Origin: an uncultured bacterium
GTDB lineage: Bacteria; Bacillota; Clostridia; Oscillospirales; Oscillospiraceae
DNA: 24,067 nt
Direction of reading: 5' to 3'
NCBI GenBank assembly: GCA_905215665.1
Contig: CAJMQR010000008.1
Location: forward strand, 1 to 24,067
The notes under the pieces: model-generated
Database searches by the model: none
What the model was told of the DNA's origin: nothing
The model's input: only the letters and a program-made list of their open reading frames with translations
Translations under genes and position numbers: made by a program
Part shown: positions 1-7,437 of the stretch, in pieces
How positions within the stretch are numbered: the first letter of the stretch is position 1
How the letters are laid out: every line of letters starts with the position of its first letter

Positions 1-581
1 ATATGCTCCCGCGGGGCGTGGCGCGTCAGCTCATCCGGCACGATACAGATCACATCGCCGCCCGCGGAAAGGCAGGCGTTCTGCGCCGCGCGGTCTGCGC
101 CTGCCGCATCGCCGGAGACGAGCACAAGGCCTTCCCGCGCGGCAAGCCGGCCGATCCGTTCGGCAAAGGCGCGGTTTTCGGGCAGGAGGGCGCGGGAACC
201 GACAAGACAGACGCAGGGCCTTTCCAACAGACGCAGATCCCCACGCCAGAACAGAAGGGCGGGGGAGTCGTTTTCCAGCCGCCGCAGGCGGGCGGGGAAG
301 CGTTCCGACAGACGTGTCAGCACGGTGACGCCCTGCTGCGCCGCCCGGGCGAGAAAAACGTCCAGCGCCGCCTGCCGCTCCAGCAGCGCTGTGATATGCT
401 CCGCGGCGGCTGCATCGTAGCCGAGACCGAGGAAATAGCTCTCGCCGGCCGAGCGGCCGGCAGACGGCTTTTCCTGCGCCGCGCGAAGCCGCAGCGTCCG
501 GTATTCCCGCAGAGAGAGCGGCCGGAGACCGTCGCCCAGCGCGCCGCACAGAAGCAGCAGCGTCCGTTCCGCGGGGCGCAT
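1..581 (-). CDS. dprA: DprA/Smf-like DNA-processing protein, C-terminus cut by window edge
   Basis: DprA proteins bind single-stranded DNA during natural transformation and load RecA. The frame reads without a stop from the ATG at 581 to the left edge (193 codons). After a helical N-terminal stretch of about 110 residues comes the Rossmann-like core: a strand ending in CLVGSR, then RIGRLAAREGLVLVSG, then DAAGADRAAQNACLSAGG and ICIVPDEL. This matches the DprA pattern GSR...LA..G..vvSG.A.GiD..AH..AL..GG. The usual GlAxGiDaaAH is here GDAAGADRAAQ, so the core is somewhat divergent. The start overlaps the helicase stop by one base (TGATG) and no good Shine-Dalgarno precedes it, so translation is probably coupled to the helicase. 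The lower half of the protein lies outside the window. The family call is fairly firm; a role in competence here is inferred. Confidence 0.72.
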   Translation of the reverse strand, partial: MRPAERTLLLLCGALGDGLRPLSLREYRTLRLRAAQEKPSAGRSAGESYFLGLGYDAAAAEHITALLERQAALDVFLARAAQQGVTVLTRLSERFPARLRRLENDSPALLFWRGDLRLLERPCVCLVGSRALLPENRAFAERIGRLAAREGLVLVSGDAAGADRAAQNACLSAGGDVICIVPDELTRHAPREH

Positions 582-1765
582 CAGAAGCGCTTGCGCGGCG
601 GATGCTTTTCCTCCTCGGGAGCGGGGATCAGGCAGCCGTATTCGTCAAAGATCATCGGTGTGATATGAAAATCGGAGAATTTTGCGATTTCGTCCAGCTT
701 CACCCGCTCCGGCAGGGAACCGACCAGCGTGAAGGAGATTCCCTTCTTGCGGGCGCGGCCGGTCCGACCGATGCGGTGGATATAGTATTCGTTTTCATCC
801 GGAACGTCGTAATTGATGACCGCGTCCACGTCGTCCACGTCTATGCCGCGGGAGGCCACGTCCGTGGCGACCAGAACCGGCAGCTTCCCCCGGCGGAAGG
901 CCGACATGGTCTTCTCGCGCGTGGCCTGCTTGATGTCCCCGTGCAGGCAGTCGGCCTGAATTCCGCTGCGGCGAAGGCCGTCGCTGAGGTTCTGGCACAT
1001 CACCTTGGTGTTGCAGAACACGATGACGCGCTCAAACACGCCGGCGCGCAGGATGCGCAGCGTCGCCTCCTCCTTTTCCAGCCGCGGGACGGTAATGGAA
1101 TACTGGTCGATATCCGGCTTGCTCTCTGCCGTGGGCGCGACGGTGATCTCCACCTCGTCGCGCTGGTACATCCAGCTCACGGTCATGACCTCCTGCGAGA
1201 TCGTCGCGGAGAACAGGCCGAGATTGACGCGGTTTTTGATGCGGTTGAGGATTTTCGTCACGTCGTCAAAAAAGCCCATGTCCAGCATACGGTCGGCCTC
1301 GTCGAGAATGACGGTCTTGATGCGGTCGAGCCGCAGATTCTTGCGGTTGTAGTGGTCGGTCAGGCGGCCGGGCGTCGCCACGACAATGTGCGGATGCTGC
1401 TGAAGGCTGCGGATCTGCGGTTCCATGCGCTGCCCGCCGTACAGGACGGTGACGCGGATGTCCTTGTAATAGGTCAGAAGGCCGCGCAGCTCGTCCGCAA
1501 TCTGGATGGCAAGTTCCCGCGTCGGCGCAAGGATCAGCCCCTGCAGGTCATCACTGGCCGGATCGATATGCTCGATCATGGGGATGCCGAAGGCGAAGGT
1601 CTTGCCGGTGCCGGTGGGCGCCTTGGCAATCACGTCCTTCCATGCAAGCAGGGGCGGGATGGCCTCCTCCTGCACGCGGGTGGGCAGGCCCACGCCTTTT
1701 TTCTCCAAGGCCCGCAGGATTTCTTCGCTGACGCCAAGCTCCTGAAATGTTTTTGTCGTTTCCAT
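581..1765 (-). CDS. DEAD-box ATP-dependent RNA helicase
   Basis: Cytoplasmic RNA helicase that uses ATP to unwind short RNA duplexes, of the kind used in ribosome assembly and mRNA turnover. All core motifs are visible: a Q motif near residues 7-37, motif I APTGTGKT at 49-56, PTREL at 81-85, TPGR at 131-134, DEAD at 155-158, SAT at 186-188, and HRIGRTGR at 330-337. The protein is 394 residues and stops about 50 residues after the RecA2 core. It therefore lacks the long basic or RRM-like tails of DeaD/CshA/DbpA, leaving only a short tail ending PPRKRF. The start has AGAGG nine bases upstream. Its stop overlaps the start of the DprA-like gene by one base. A weak promoter candidate lies about 90 bases upstream. 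Function by family is firm; the specific RNA target is unknown. Confidence 0.93.
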   Translation of the reverse strand: METTKTFQELGVSEEILRALEKKGVGLPTRVQEEAIPPLLAWKDVIAKAPTGTGKTFAFGIPMIEHIDPASDDLQGLILAPTRELAIQIADELRGLLTYYKDIRVTVLYGGQRMEPQIRSLQQHPHIVVATPGRLTDHYNRKNLRLDRIKTVILDEADRMLDMGFFDDVTKILNRIKNRVNLGLFSATISQEVMTVSWMYQRDEVEITVAPTAESKPDIDQYSITVPRLEKEEATLRILRAGVFERVIVFCNTKVMCQNLSDGLRRSGIQADCLHGDIKQATREKTMSAFRRGKLPVLVATDVASRGIDVDDVDAVINYDVPDENEYYIHRIGRTGRARKKGISFTLVGSLPERVKLDEIAKFSDFHITPMIFDEYGCLIPAPEEEKHPPRKRF

Positions 1766-1857
1766 TTTACATTCCTCTGATTCATGTGCTCCGGGCCTTC
1801 CGACGTTTTTTTACCCCGGAAAATGCCAAAACTCCGCAGTATAATTCTATACTGTAT

Positions 1858-1886
1858 ATAGTAGCAGATTCCTCCGCACTTTGCAA
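1858..1886 (-). promoter_or_regulatory. candidate sigma-A promoter for the helicase-dprA unit
   Basis: On the minus strand TTGCAA (1881-1886) is separated by 17 bases from TACTAT (1858-1863). The -10 match is only four of six. It lies in an AT-rich stretch (1836-1866) that also holds an inverted repeat AGTATA-N4-TATACT, so the exact -10 could be one of several. The location, between the upstream terminator and the helicase start, is right for a promoter. Confidence 0.4.
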
Positions 1887-1927
1887 TGATTTTTCCCATT
1901 ATTTCTAAAATTCCCGCATTTTTGGGC

Positions 1928-1954
1928 AAAAAAAGACGCCGCAAACGCAGCGTC
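1928..1954 (-). terminator. intrinsic terminator of the glycosyltransferase-PPTase operon
   Basis: Read on the minus strand, GACGCTGC, loop GTTT, GCGGCGTC (1935-1954) forms an 8-bp stem with one G-U pair, followed directly by seven T residues (1928-1934). It lies about 145 bases beyond the phosphopantetheinyl transferase stop and before the helicase promoter. Confidence 0.75.
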
Positions 1955-1958
1955 CAAG

Positions 1959-2002
1959 CCGGAGTTCATACCAGCTCCGGAAAAAAGCTTTAAAAGCTTT
2001 TT
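1959..2002. other. two further stem-loops in the 331-base gap 1766-2096
   Basis: CCGGAGTT (1959-1966) pairs with AGCTCCGG (1973-1980) around a six-base loop. AAAAAGCTT (1982-1990) pairs with AAGCTTTTT (1994-2002) around TAA. They stand directly upstream, in minus-strand reading, of the U-tailed terminator at 1928-1954. The second could act as a weak terminator in either direction. No convincing gene was seen in this gap. A 62-codon minus-strand frame covers part of it but lacks a good start and spans the terminator. Confidence 0.45.
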
Positions 2003-2096
2003 ATCAGGAACTGCATGAGACGGCTTTCGTGGCAAAGGGCAACGCGAACAGCGGTGCCTTCTGAATCAAAGCCAAAGGCCTTTTAAAGAATTCGCA

Positions 2097-2693
2097 TCAG
2101 ATCACGATGGAGAGAACATATTCCTGCGTCCGTTCCCGCAAAAGAGAGCGTCCGCAGATTTCCGGGAGCAGCCCCTGCGCGCCGGCTGCGGAAAGCCGCC
2201 GCAGATCCGTGGCGATTCCCTCGCCGGTACATTTGAGGTAGGCTTCCTTGGCCGTCCAGACCTCCAGAAAACGGGAGCAGTCAAAGCTGCCCTCCGGGAA
2301 GAGATAGGTCAGTTCCTCCGGCGTGCAGACGCGCCGCGCCAGCGCCGGCCGGAGGGGGCGGAGCTGCTCGATGTCTATGCCGGTTTCCCTGTCCGCCACG
2401 ACGCAGGCCGCAAAGAAGCCGGAATGAGAAAGGCTGAAATGCAGGCCCGAACCCGGGCAGAAAGGCTTGCCGCGCTCCGAGTATGAAAACCGGAGCGCCC
2501 CGGTTCCGGCGCCGGCCTGCGTCAGCAGGAGCCGCGCCAGATGATCCGCGCAGATGCTGCGGGTCTGATCGTCGGCCTTTCGCATTTTTTCCACACGTGC
2601 CCGTTTTTCCGCGTCGAGCTGTGCGCGCCAGAGCGCCAGCTCCTCCGGCGAAACGGTCCGCCAGTCAAGAACAGCGCGAAGCACGGTATTCAT
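2097..2693 (-). CDS. Sfp-type 4'-phosphopantetheinyl transferase
   Basis: Transfers the 4'-phosphopantetheine arm of coenzyme A to the active serine of carrier proteins, turning apo- into holo-carrier in the cytoplasm. Family motifs are clear: ERGKPF near residues 73-78, LHFSLSHSG near 84-92, the Mg-binding GIDIEQ at 105-110 (Asp107, Glu109) and WTAKEAYLKCTGEGI at 146-160 with the Lys-Glu pair at 149-150. At 198 residues it is near the short end of the Sfp class. The ATG at 2693 is preferred over one ten codons upstream because MNTVLRAVLDW looks like a family N-terminus. Either way the start lies inside the end of the glycosyltransferase gene (29-base overlap), implying translational coupling. 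The nearby acyl cassette carries two carrier serines and is the obvious client. That link is inferred from position. Confidence 0.9.
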   Translation of the reverse strand: MNTVLRAVLDWRTVSPEELALWRAQLDAEKRARVEKMRKADDQTRSICADHLARLLLTQAGAGTGALRFSYSERGKPFCPGSGLHFSLSHSGFFAACVVADRETGIDIEQLRPLRPALARRVCTPEELTYLFPEGSFDCSRFLEVWTAKEAYLKCTGEGIATDLRRLSAAGAQGLLPEICGRSLLRERTQEYVLSIVI

Positions 2694-3702
2694 ACCACAG
2701 CGCCAGCAGGCGCAGAAAAGCATATTCCACCGGGATGGTCAGCGCGCAGGAGACCATCCACGCCGGCAGAAGGGGCATGCCGGGGATCATGTTCAGAAGG
2801 CTGCAGAAGGTGTAGCGCATACTGGTGCGGATCGCCGTGACCACGAAGGTGCGCGGGCCGCAGCCGTAGTGCAGGCCGCGGAAGACGAGGAAACGGTTGC
2901 ACAGATAGCCAAGCGCGGCGATGAGAAGCGCACACGTGGGAATGGTCAGCGCGCTGAAATCCCACCCAAGCCAAAGGGAGACCGCGGCGATCAGCAGAAA
3001 ATGCAGCGCCGCCATCATCACGGACACGCGCGCGGTGCAAATCACGCGCAGATAGATGCGCAGCGTATCGCGCACGGGGTCGAAGTGGGAGTTCTGGTTG
3101 TCATTCAGATAGATGACCTCAATGGGCAGGCAGCGGATGGGAAGCTCCTGCCGCTCGGCATAGAGCAGGACGTTCATTTCATAGTCGTATTTATTGCCGC
3201 TGATTTTGCACAGCCAGGGCAGATATTCCGCCGTAAAACCGCGCAGACCGGATTGATTGTCGGACAGATAGTAGCTGCCGGACAGAGCGCAGATAAAGCG
3301 CGACATGGTGTTGCCCAGACGGGAGCGGAAGGGGACGTCCTTGCTCCGCAGTTCGCGCGTGGTCAAAACAAAAGGATGCCCTTTTTCCAGCACCTGCCGC
3401 ACCCGGCAGATGTCGCGCACGCTGTGCTGCCCGTCGGCATCCGCCGTAATGAATGCGTCGCAGCGCTCCGGCTGGTGCGCCAGATAGCGCATCCCATGTT
3501 TCAGAGCAAAGCCCTTGCCGCCGTTTTTCGGATAGGAGAGCACCTGAGCGAAGGGCGCGAGCCGCGAAAAAACGGATGCATAATCCGGGCCGCTGCCGTC
3601 GTCCACCACAAGGATGCGGAAGCCCTCCCGATACAGCGATTCTGTCAGCTCGATCAGCTCCCTGCCGGGCTGATAGGCCGGAATCAAGACGGATACGTTC
3701 AT
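2665..3702 (-). CDS. family 2 glycosyltransferase fused to a GtrA-like membrane domain
   Basis: Residues 1 to about 210 form a GT-A glycosyltransferase of the DPM1/polyprenyl-phosphate type. It has MNVSVLIPAY at the start, VVDDGS at 32-37, the metal/donor motif DADGQH at 88-93, and DNQSGLRGF and NKYDYEMNVL further on. From about 215 there are four hydrophobic segments of GtrA type (PF04138), with the hallmark NRFLVFRG between them. Such fusions are thought to load a sugar onto a polyprenyl phosphate and help move it across the membrane for cell-surface glycosylation. The start at 3702 has GAGGGGG seven bases upstream. A longer frame continues upstream but crosses the promoter, so 345 residues is the better model. 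It is the first gene of a two-gene operon with the phosphopantetheinyl transferase. The sugar and acceptor are not evident. Confidence 0.88.
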   Translation of the reverse strand: MNVSVLIPAYQPGRELIELTESLYREGFRILVVDDGSGPDYASVFSRLAPFAQVLSYPKNGGKGFALKHGMRYLAHQPERCDAFITADADGQHSVRDICRVRQVLEKGHPFVLTTRELRSKDVPFRSRLGNTMSRFICALSGSYYLSDNQSGLRGFTAEYLPWLCKISGNKYDYEMNVLLYAERQELPIRCLPIEVIYLNDNQNSHFDPVRDTLRIYLRVICTARVSVMMAALHFLLIAAVSLWLGWDFSALTIPTCALLIAALGYLCNRFLVFRGLHYGCGPRTFVVTAIRTSMRYTFCSLLNMIPGMPLLPAWMVSCALTIPVEYAFLRLLALWYEYRASRCS

Positions 3703-3787
3703 ACTTTTCCCCCTCTGCGCCGTATTTTCACGGCGGGAAAACGCCCGTTTTCGACGCGCAGCGGCGAAAAATGCGAAATCCTTCCTT

Positions 3788-3816
3788 ATTATATTTCCCG
3801 TGTGCTGCTTTGTCAA
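3788..3816 (-). promoter_or_regulatory. perfect-consensus sigma-A promoter for the glycosyltransferase-PPTase operon
   Basis: On the minus strand TTGACA (3811-3816), a 17-base spacer and TATAAT (3788-3793) match the vegetative consensus exactly. Transcription would begin near 3781, leaving a leader of about 80 bases. Confidence 0.88.
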
Positions 3817-3888
3817 CTCATTTGCGCGCGGGAGGTCGGAACGGGTCGATAATTCGAAGAAAACGGGCTTTCCGGGGCACGTGGAAGG

Positions 3889-3917
3889 TTGACGCACGGT
3901 TTCTGCTGTGCTATGAT
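3889..3917 (+). promoter_or_regulatory. sigma-A promoter of the acyl cassette
   Basis: TTGACG (3889-3894), a 17-base spacer and TATGAT (3912-3917) each match consensus at five of six positions. The start of transcription would fall near 3924, about 22 bases before the first ATG. The -35 boxes of this and the divergent promoter are about 70 bases apart, so both operons could share upstream control. Confidence 0.85.
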
Positions 3918-3945
3918 GTCCCTATGAAAAAACGGAGGACACATT

Positions 3946-5862
3946 ATGGTATTCTGGAAGCGGGAGCTGAGGGATCTGGCTGCGTCGCAGCACAGATTTG
4001 AGGATATATTTCACATTTTTTCAGAGGAGTTCACGGATACGCCTTTTTCCGAGCAGTATCGTGCCGGCCGGACAATCCGTATGAGCTACGGTGAGCTGAC
4101 CGCGCTGACAAACCGCATTGCCCGCGTACTGCATGCCCGCTTTGCGGGAAGCGAGGGCGCCTTTCTCGCCCTGCGGATGGAGAATTCGCCCCTGTGGGTG
4201 GCGGCCTTTTTCGGCGTTTTACAGGCCGGCTTCCGGCCGCTGCTGCTGAATCTGCGGCTGGATGAGCAGACGCTTCGCCAGATTGCCGCCGGGGCCGCGG
4301 CGGTGCTGACCGACCATCCGGAGGAGGGCTGTTTCGACCTCAGCGACTGCGGCGACGCGCCGGAGTTCACGCCCTGCTGGGCCAATGAGATCGCGCTGAT
4401 GACCTCCGGCACCACCGGACAGTCCAAGCTGATCCTCTACGGCGGCGAGGCCATCACGCAGCAGCTTCTGCAGACCTCCGACATTGTCCGGCGCTGTCCG
4501 GAGATCAAGCACGACCGTCTGGCGCGCGGCATCCGGATTCTTGCCTTTCTGCCCTTTTACCATATTTTCGGCCTGATGGCGACGCTGATGTGGTTCATTT
4601 TTTTCGGAACGACCTTTATTTTTCTGGAATCTCTGGACCCCAAGACCATTCAGTTCACCTGCAAATACGGCAGAGTCACGCATTTCTTTGCCGTTCCCAC
4701 CGTCTGGGACATGACCAGCCGTCAGCTTCTGAGAACCGCGGAAAAGCAGGGGCAGCTTGAAAAGCTCCGCCGCGGGGTAAAGCTTTCCAACCGCATCCAG
4801 AGCGTATTTCCGCGCTTTGGGTCATGGCTGGCAAGGAAGGTGCTGTTCAAAAAGGTGCGCCAGCAGGTTTTCGGCACGGAGCTGATGTTCTGCATCAGCG
4901 GCGGCGGCTTCCTGCGTCCGGAGTCGCTGGAGCTGATGAACGGGCTGGGCTACGGCCTGCGCAACGGCTACGGCATGACGGAAACGGGAATCCTGTCCGT
5001 AGAGCTGTCCCGCCGCGCCTCCCGGCGCAACTCCGGAACCGTCGGCCTGCCGCTCTCGGCGGTCAGGGGAGGCAGCCGTATCTCGCAGGACGGCGTGCTG
5101 GAGGTCAAGGCGCCGCTGCTTTACACCGCGCAGCTCATCGACGGACGGCGCGTGGAGCGCGACCGGGACGCATGGTTCCGCACCGGAGACTGCTTCCGCG
5201 TGGATAGCTCCGGCCGCTGGTATATCACCGGCCGCAGGGGAGATCTCATCATCGGCGCGAACGGGGAAAATTTAAGCCCCGATCTGATCGAACAGCGGCT
5301 CAATCTGCATGCGGGGCTGGCTTCCTGCGTGTTCGGAATGGAGCTGGAGGACGGTGAGCGCCCGGTGCTGCTCCTGCAGGTGTCCTCCGTATCGGACGAA
5401 TACGCCTGTGCCGCCGCGGGACAGGCGGCCTTTGCCGCCGTCGACGCCCTGCCCCTGACGCTCCGCCCTGCCAGAGTGTTCCTTACGGAGCAGGAAATCC
5501 CGCAGAATCTGGGCAAAACGCGGCGGACCGTTCTGAAAGAACGCATTGCCGCAGGCGAGCTCACGCTGATTCCGGCAAAGAAGGCGGACGGCGCGCAGCT
5601 TGCAGCGCTGCAGGATGAGAGCCTTCGGCAGCTCACGCAGGAGCTGTGCCTGCTGATCCGCGAGGTCACGGGCGCGGAGGAGGTTGCGCCCGACACGCAT
5701 GTGCTGCATGACCTCGGCGTGGACAGTATGACATATTATGCGATCTTTTCGACTGCCTCGGAGCGGTTCGGCGTCCAGATCGCAATGGACGCGGCGCGGC
5801 CGCTCTTTACGCCGCGGGACTTTGCCGCCGCGGTGCTTGCAGAGAGGGGCGGTCAGGCATGA
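3946..5862 (+). CDS. AMP-dependent acyl ligase (acyl-CoA/acyl-ACP synthetase) with C-terminal carrier domain
   Basis: A 638-residue two-part protein. Residues 1 to about 545 are an adenylate-forming enzyme: P-loop TSGTTGQSK at 153-161, NGYGMTETG at 340-348, WFRTGD near 410-415, YITGRRGDLIIGANGENLSP at 426-445, and the C-terminal LGKTRR with catalytic Lys524. Residues about 555-638 are a phosphopantetheine carrier domain with attachment Ser594 in LGVDSM. The enzyme likely activates a carboxylic acid as acyl-AMP and passes it to its own carrier arm, as in fatty-acyl-AMP ligases and NRPS-type loading modules. The acid cannot be read from the sequence; the hydrophobic stretch at 201-228 and the acyltransferase neighbours favour a fatty acid. 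GGAGG lies seven bases before the ATG, and the 3' end overlaps the next gene by four bases (ATGA). Confidence 0.88.
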   Translation: MVFWKRELRDLAASQHRFEDIFHIFSEEFTDTPFSEQYRAGRTIRMSYGELTALTNRIARVLHARFAGSEGAFLALRMENSPLWVAAFFGVLQAGFRPLLLNLRLDEQTLRQIAAGAAAVLTDHPEEGCFDLSDCGDAPEFTPCWANEIALMTSGTTGQSKLILYGGEAITQQLLQTSDIVRRCPEIKHDRLARGIRILAFLPFYHIFGLMATLMWFIFFGTTFIFLESLDPKTIQFTCKYGRVTHFFAVPTVWDMTSRQLLRTAEKQGQLEKLRRGVKLSNRIQSVFPRFGSWLARKVLFKKVRQQVFGTELMFCISGGGFLRPESLELMNGLGYGLRNGYGMTETGILSVELSRRASRRNSGTVGLPLSAVRGGSRISQDGVLEVKAPLLYTAQLIDGRRVERDRDAWFRTGDCFRVDSSGRWYITGRRGDLIIGANGENLSPDLIEQRLNLHAGLASCVFGMELEDGERPVLLLQVSSVSDEYACAAAGQAAFAAVDALPLTLRPARVFLTEQEIPQNLGKTRRTVLKERIAAGELTLIPAKKADGAQLAALQDESLRQLTQELCLLIREVTGAEEVAPDTHVLHDLGVDSMTYYAIFSTASERFGVQIAMDAARPLFTPRDFAAAVLAERGGQA

Positions 5863-6470
5863 AAACCTTCTTTCGCTGGTTTCACAAGCTTCTGCTCGGA
5901 TGGACGGTCTGGCTCTATTTCCGCCCGCGCGTCCGGTATGAGGAAAAGGGGAGCATGCCCAGGGGCCCGGTTCTGCTGGTCTCCAACCATAAAAATCACA
6001 TGGATTTTCTCCTGATGGAGCTGCTTTTTTACTTCCGCTATGTGCGCTGTCTGGTGGGAAAGACCTTCTATGAAAGCAGCGGGCTGATCACCTTCCTGCT
6101 TCGTATGCTGGGCGCGATCAAGGTAGACCGCTTCTCCTTTGACATGGAGTTTTTCTATCAGTGCATGGACGCCCTGAAAAAGGGGCAGACGCTGCTCGTC
6201 TTCCCGGAGGGGAAATTCTCCACGGACGGGACGCTTGCGGAATTCCGAGATACGGCGGCGCTGCTGGCGCTGCAGGCCGGCGTGCCGGTGGTTCCCGTCT
6301 ATCACGGCTATGATTACCGCTTTTTCCGCCGCACGCCGGTGGTGATCGGCAAGCCTATGGATCTTTCCGCCGAGTGTCCGACGCAGAACCCCGGGCCGGA
6401 GGAGCTGAAGCGGCTGACCGCGCTTTTGCGCGGAAAGATCGTCGAGCTGCGGGAGATGGCGGAGAAATGA
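5859..6470 (+). CDS. PlsC-type acyltransferase, copy 1
   Basis: A 203-residue member of the glycerolipid (LPLAT/AGPAT) acyltransferase family, which moves an acyl group from CoA or ACP to a lysophospholipid or similar hydroxyl. It has the catalytic H-X4-D motif as HKNHMD (His44, Asp49), the acceptor-binding motif FPEGKF at 115-120 and VPVVPVYHG near 145-153. A short amphipathic or hydrophobic N-terminus (LLLGWTVWLYF) should place it at the inner face of the membrane. It starts within the ligase stop (ATGA) and its own stop overlaps the next ATG in the same way. The ligase and carrier protein beside it suggest that an acyl-carrier thioester is the donor. Acceptor unknown. Confidence 0.88.
   Translation: MKTFFRWFHKLLLGWTVWLYFRPRVRYEEKGSMPRGPVLLVSNHKNHMDFLLMELLFYFRYVRCLVGKTFYESSGLITFLLRMLGAIKVDRFSFDMEFFYQCMDALKKGQTLLVFPEGKFSTDGTLAEFRDTAALLALQAGVPVVPVYHGYDYRFFRRTPVVIGKPMDLSAECPTQNPGPEELKRLTALLRGKIVELREMAEK
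6262..6302 (+). repeat. 41-base segment repeated in the two PlsC genes (other copy 6897-6937)
   Basis: The bases encoding LLALQAGVPVVPVY in copy 1 and MLALQAGVPVVPVY in copy 2 are identical at 39 of 41 positions, while most of the two genes differ much more. This suggests tandem duplication with gene conversion or very tight constraint at this point. Confidence 0.7.
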
Positions 6471-7195
6471 AGAGACTGAAAAAGGCGTTTTTCAATTTTG
6501 CGGCGGATCTTGCCAATGTGCTGGGTGGTCTGATTGCCCGGCTGATCTGGATGCCGAAGGTACACTATCAGCAGGGAGCGGAAAAGATACGCCGCCCCGC
6601 CGGTGGAACACTCTTCATCCTCAACCATACCTGGTGGCTGGACGCGCCACTGCTGTGCCTGCTGTGCGTGCGCCGCAGGATTCACACGGTCGTGGCGCAG
6701 GACATTGCCCGTCCGACCGGCCTGACCGCCGGCCTGCACAGTCTGCGCTGCATCTGTGTGGATCGGGAAAAGCCGGATCTGGCTTTTCTGCACGATGCCC
6801 TTGCCGTCCTGCGCGGAGGAGGCTGCGTAGCCATCTTCCCGGAGGGGCGCCTCAACCCCGCGCAGTGTATGCTCCCGTTCAAGCAGGGCGCGGCCATGCT
6901 GGCACTGCAGGCCGGCGTGCCGGTGGTTCCCGTATATTGCGCCGGCAACTACCAGCCCTTTCAGCGGCTCCAGTTGATCTTTGGCCGTCCCATCGCGCTG
7001 TCCCAGCGTCCGAGCGCCGCGGGTGTACAGGAGGCGACGGCGGAACTGCAGCGCGTCATGCAGGAGCTGCAGGAGGAGCTGGAGCGGAAAATGAAGCCAA
7101 AATATCTGGCCCGCAGCCGCCGTTTCCGCGAAAATTCCGTCAGGAAAGCGGAAAAACGGCAGGAAAATCAGGAGAAAGGACAGAAAGAATCATGA
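6467..7195 (+). CDS. PlsC-type acyltransferase, copy 2, with charged C-terminal tail
   Basis: A 242-residue glycerolipid acyltransferase paralogous to the gene before it. It has catalytic HTWWLD (His54, Asp59), FPEGRLN at 124-130, and MLALQAGVPVVPVY, which is almost shared with copy 1. Its H-X4-D spacer (TWWL) differs from copy 1 (KNHM), so the two probably use different acceptors or act at successive steps. Residues from about 195 on form a Lys/Arg/Glu-rich, probably helical tail absent from copy 1, possibly for membrane or partner binding. The ATG at 6467 overlaps the stop of copy 1 by four bases. An upstream in-frame ATG exists, but it lies deep in copy 1. The 3' end overlaps the carrier protein start by four bases. 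Confidence 0.87.
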   Translation: MKRLKKAFFNFAADLANVLGGLIARLIWMPKVHYQQGAEKIRRPAGGTLFILNHTWWLDAPLLCLLCVRRRIHTVVAQDIARPTGLTAGLHSLRCICVDREKPDLAFLHDALAVLRGGGCVAIFPEGRLNPAQCMLPFKQGAAMLALQAGVPVVPVYCAGNYQPFQRLQLIFGRPIALSQRPSAAGVQEATAELQRVMQELQEELERKMKPKYLARSRRFRENSVRKAEKRQENQEKGQKES

Positions 7196-7437
7196 TTCAG
7201 GAGCGTTTGGTCAAGGTAGCCGAGACGGTTCTGGAGGGCGCGGACATTGACTTTTCCGCGGTCACGCCGGAGACGACGCTGGAAAGCCTGGGGCTCAACA
7301 GCATTTCCATGCTGATGCTGATGGTCGGCATCGAGGACGAGTTTTCCATCCGTTTTCCCTCCGAGCGGATGGGGGAACTGAAGACCATTGGCGATATCGT
7401 TTGTGTGATCGGGGAGTGTTTGCATGTTCCGTCGTAA
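7192..7437 (+). CDS. stand-alone acyl carrier protein
   Basis: An 81-residue acidic helical carrier protein. The phosphopantetheine site is Ser37 in the sequence SLGLNSISM, where Asn replaces the Asp of the usual DSL motif. Hydrophobic spacing before and after (TTLESLGLNSISMLMLMVGIEDEF) is typical of ACP helix II. It would receive a phosphopantetheine arm from an Sfp- or AcpS-type enzyme and carry an acyl thioester. It is the second carrier site in the operon, the first being fused to the ligase, so acyl groups may pass from one to the other or be delivered to the acyltransferases. The start overlaps the PlsC stop by four bases and its end overlaps the LRAT-like gene by 14 bases. This is not the main fatty-acid-synthesis ACP by context. 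Confidence 0.86.
   Translation: MIQERLVKVAETVLEGADIDFSAVTPETTLESLGLNSISMLMLMVGIEDEFSIRFPSERMGELKTIGDIVCVIGECLHVPS

Noticed and set aside
602..1780. Long plus-strand open frame (392 codons) opposite the helicase
   Set aside because: It mirrors a clear DEAD-box gene with all motifs, has no family features, and high-GC antisense frames stay open by codon bias.
1847..2035. Small minus-strand frame of 62 codons in the gap before the helicase
   Set aside because: It runs through the U-tailed terminator and AT-rich promoter stretch, has no good ribosome site and no family likeness.
5555..5862. Carrier domain of the ligase as a separate ACP gene
   Set aside because: The frame is continuous with the ligase with no stop, and there is no internal ribosome site before the carrier domain.
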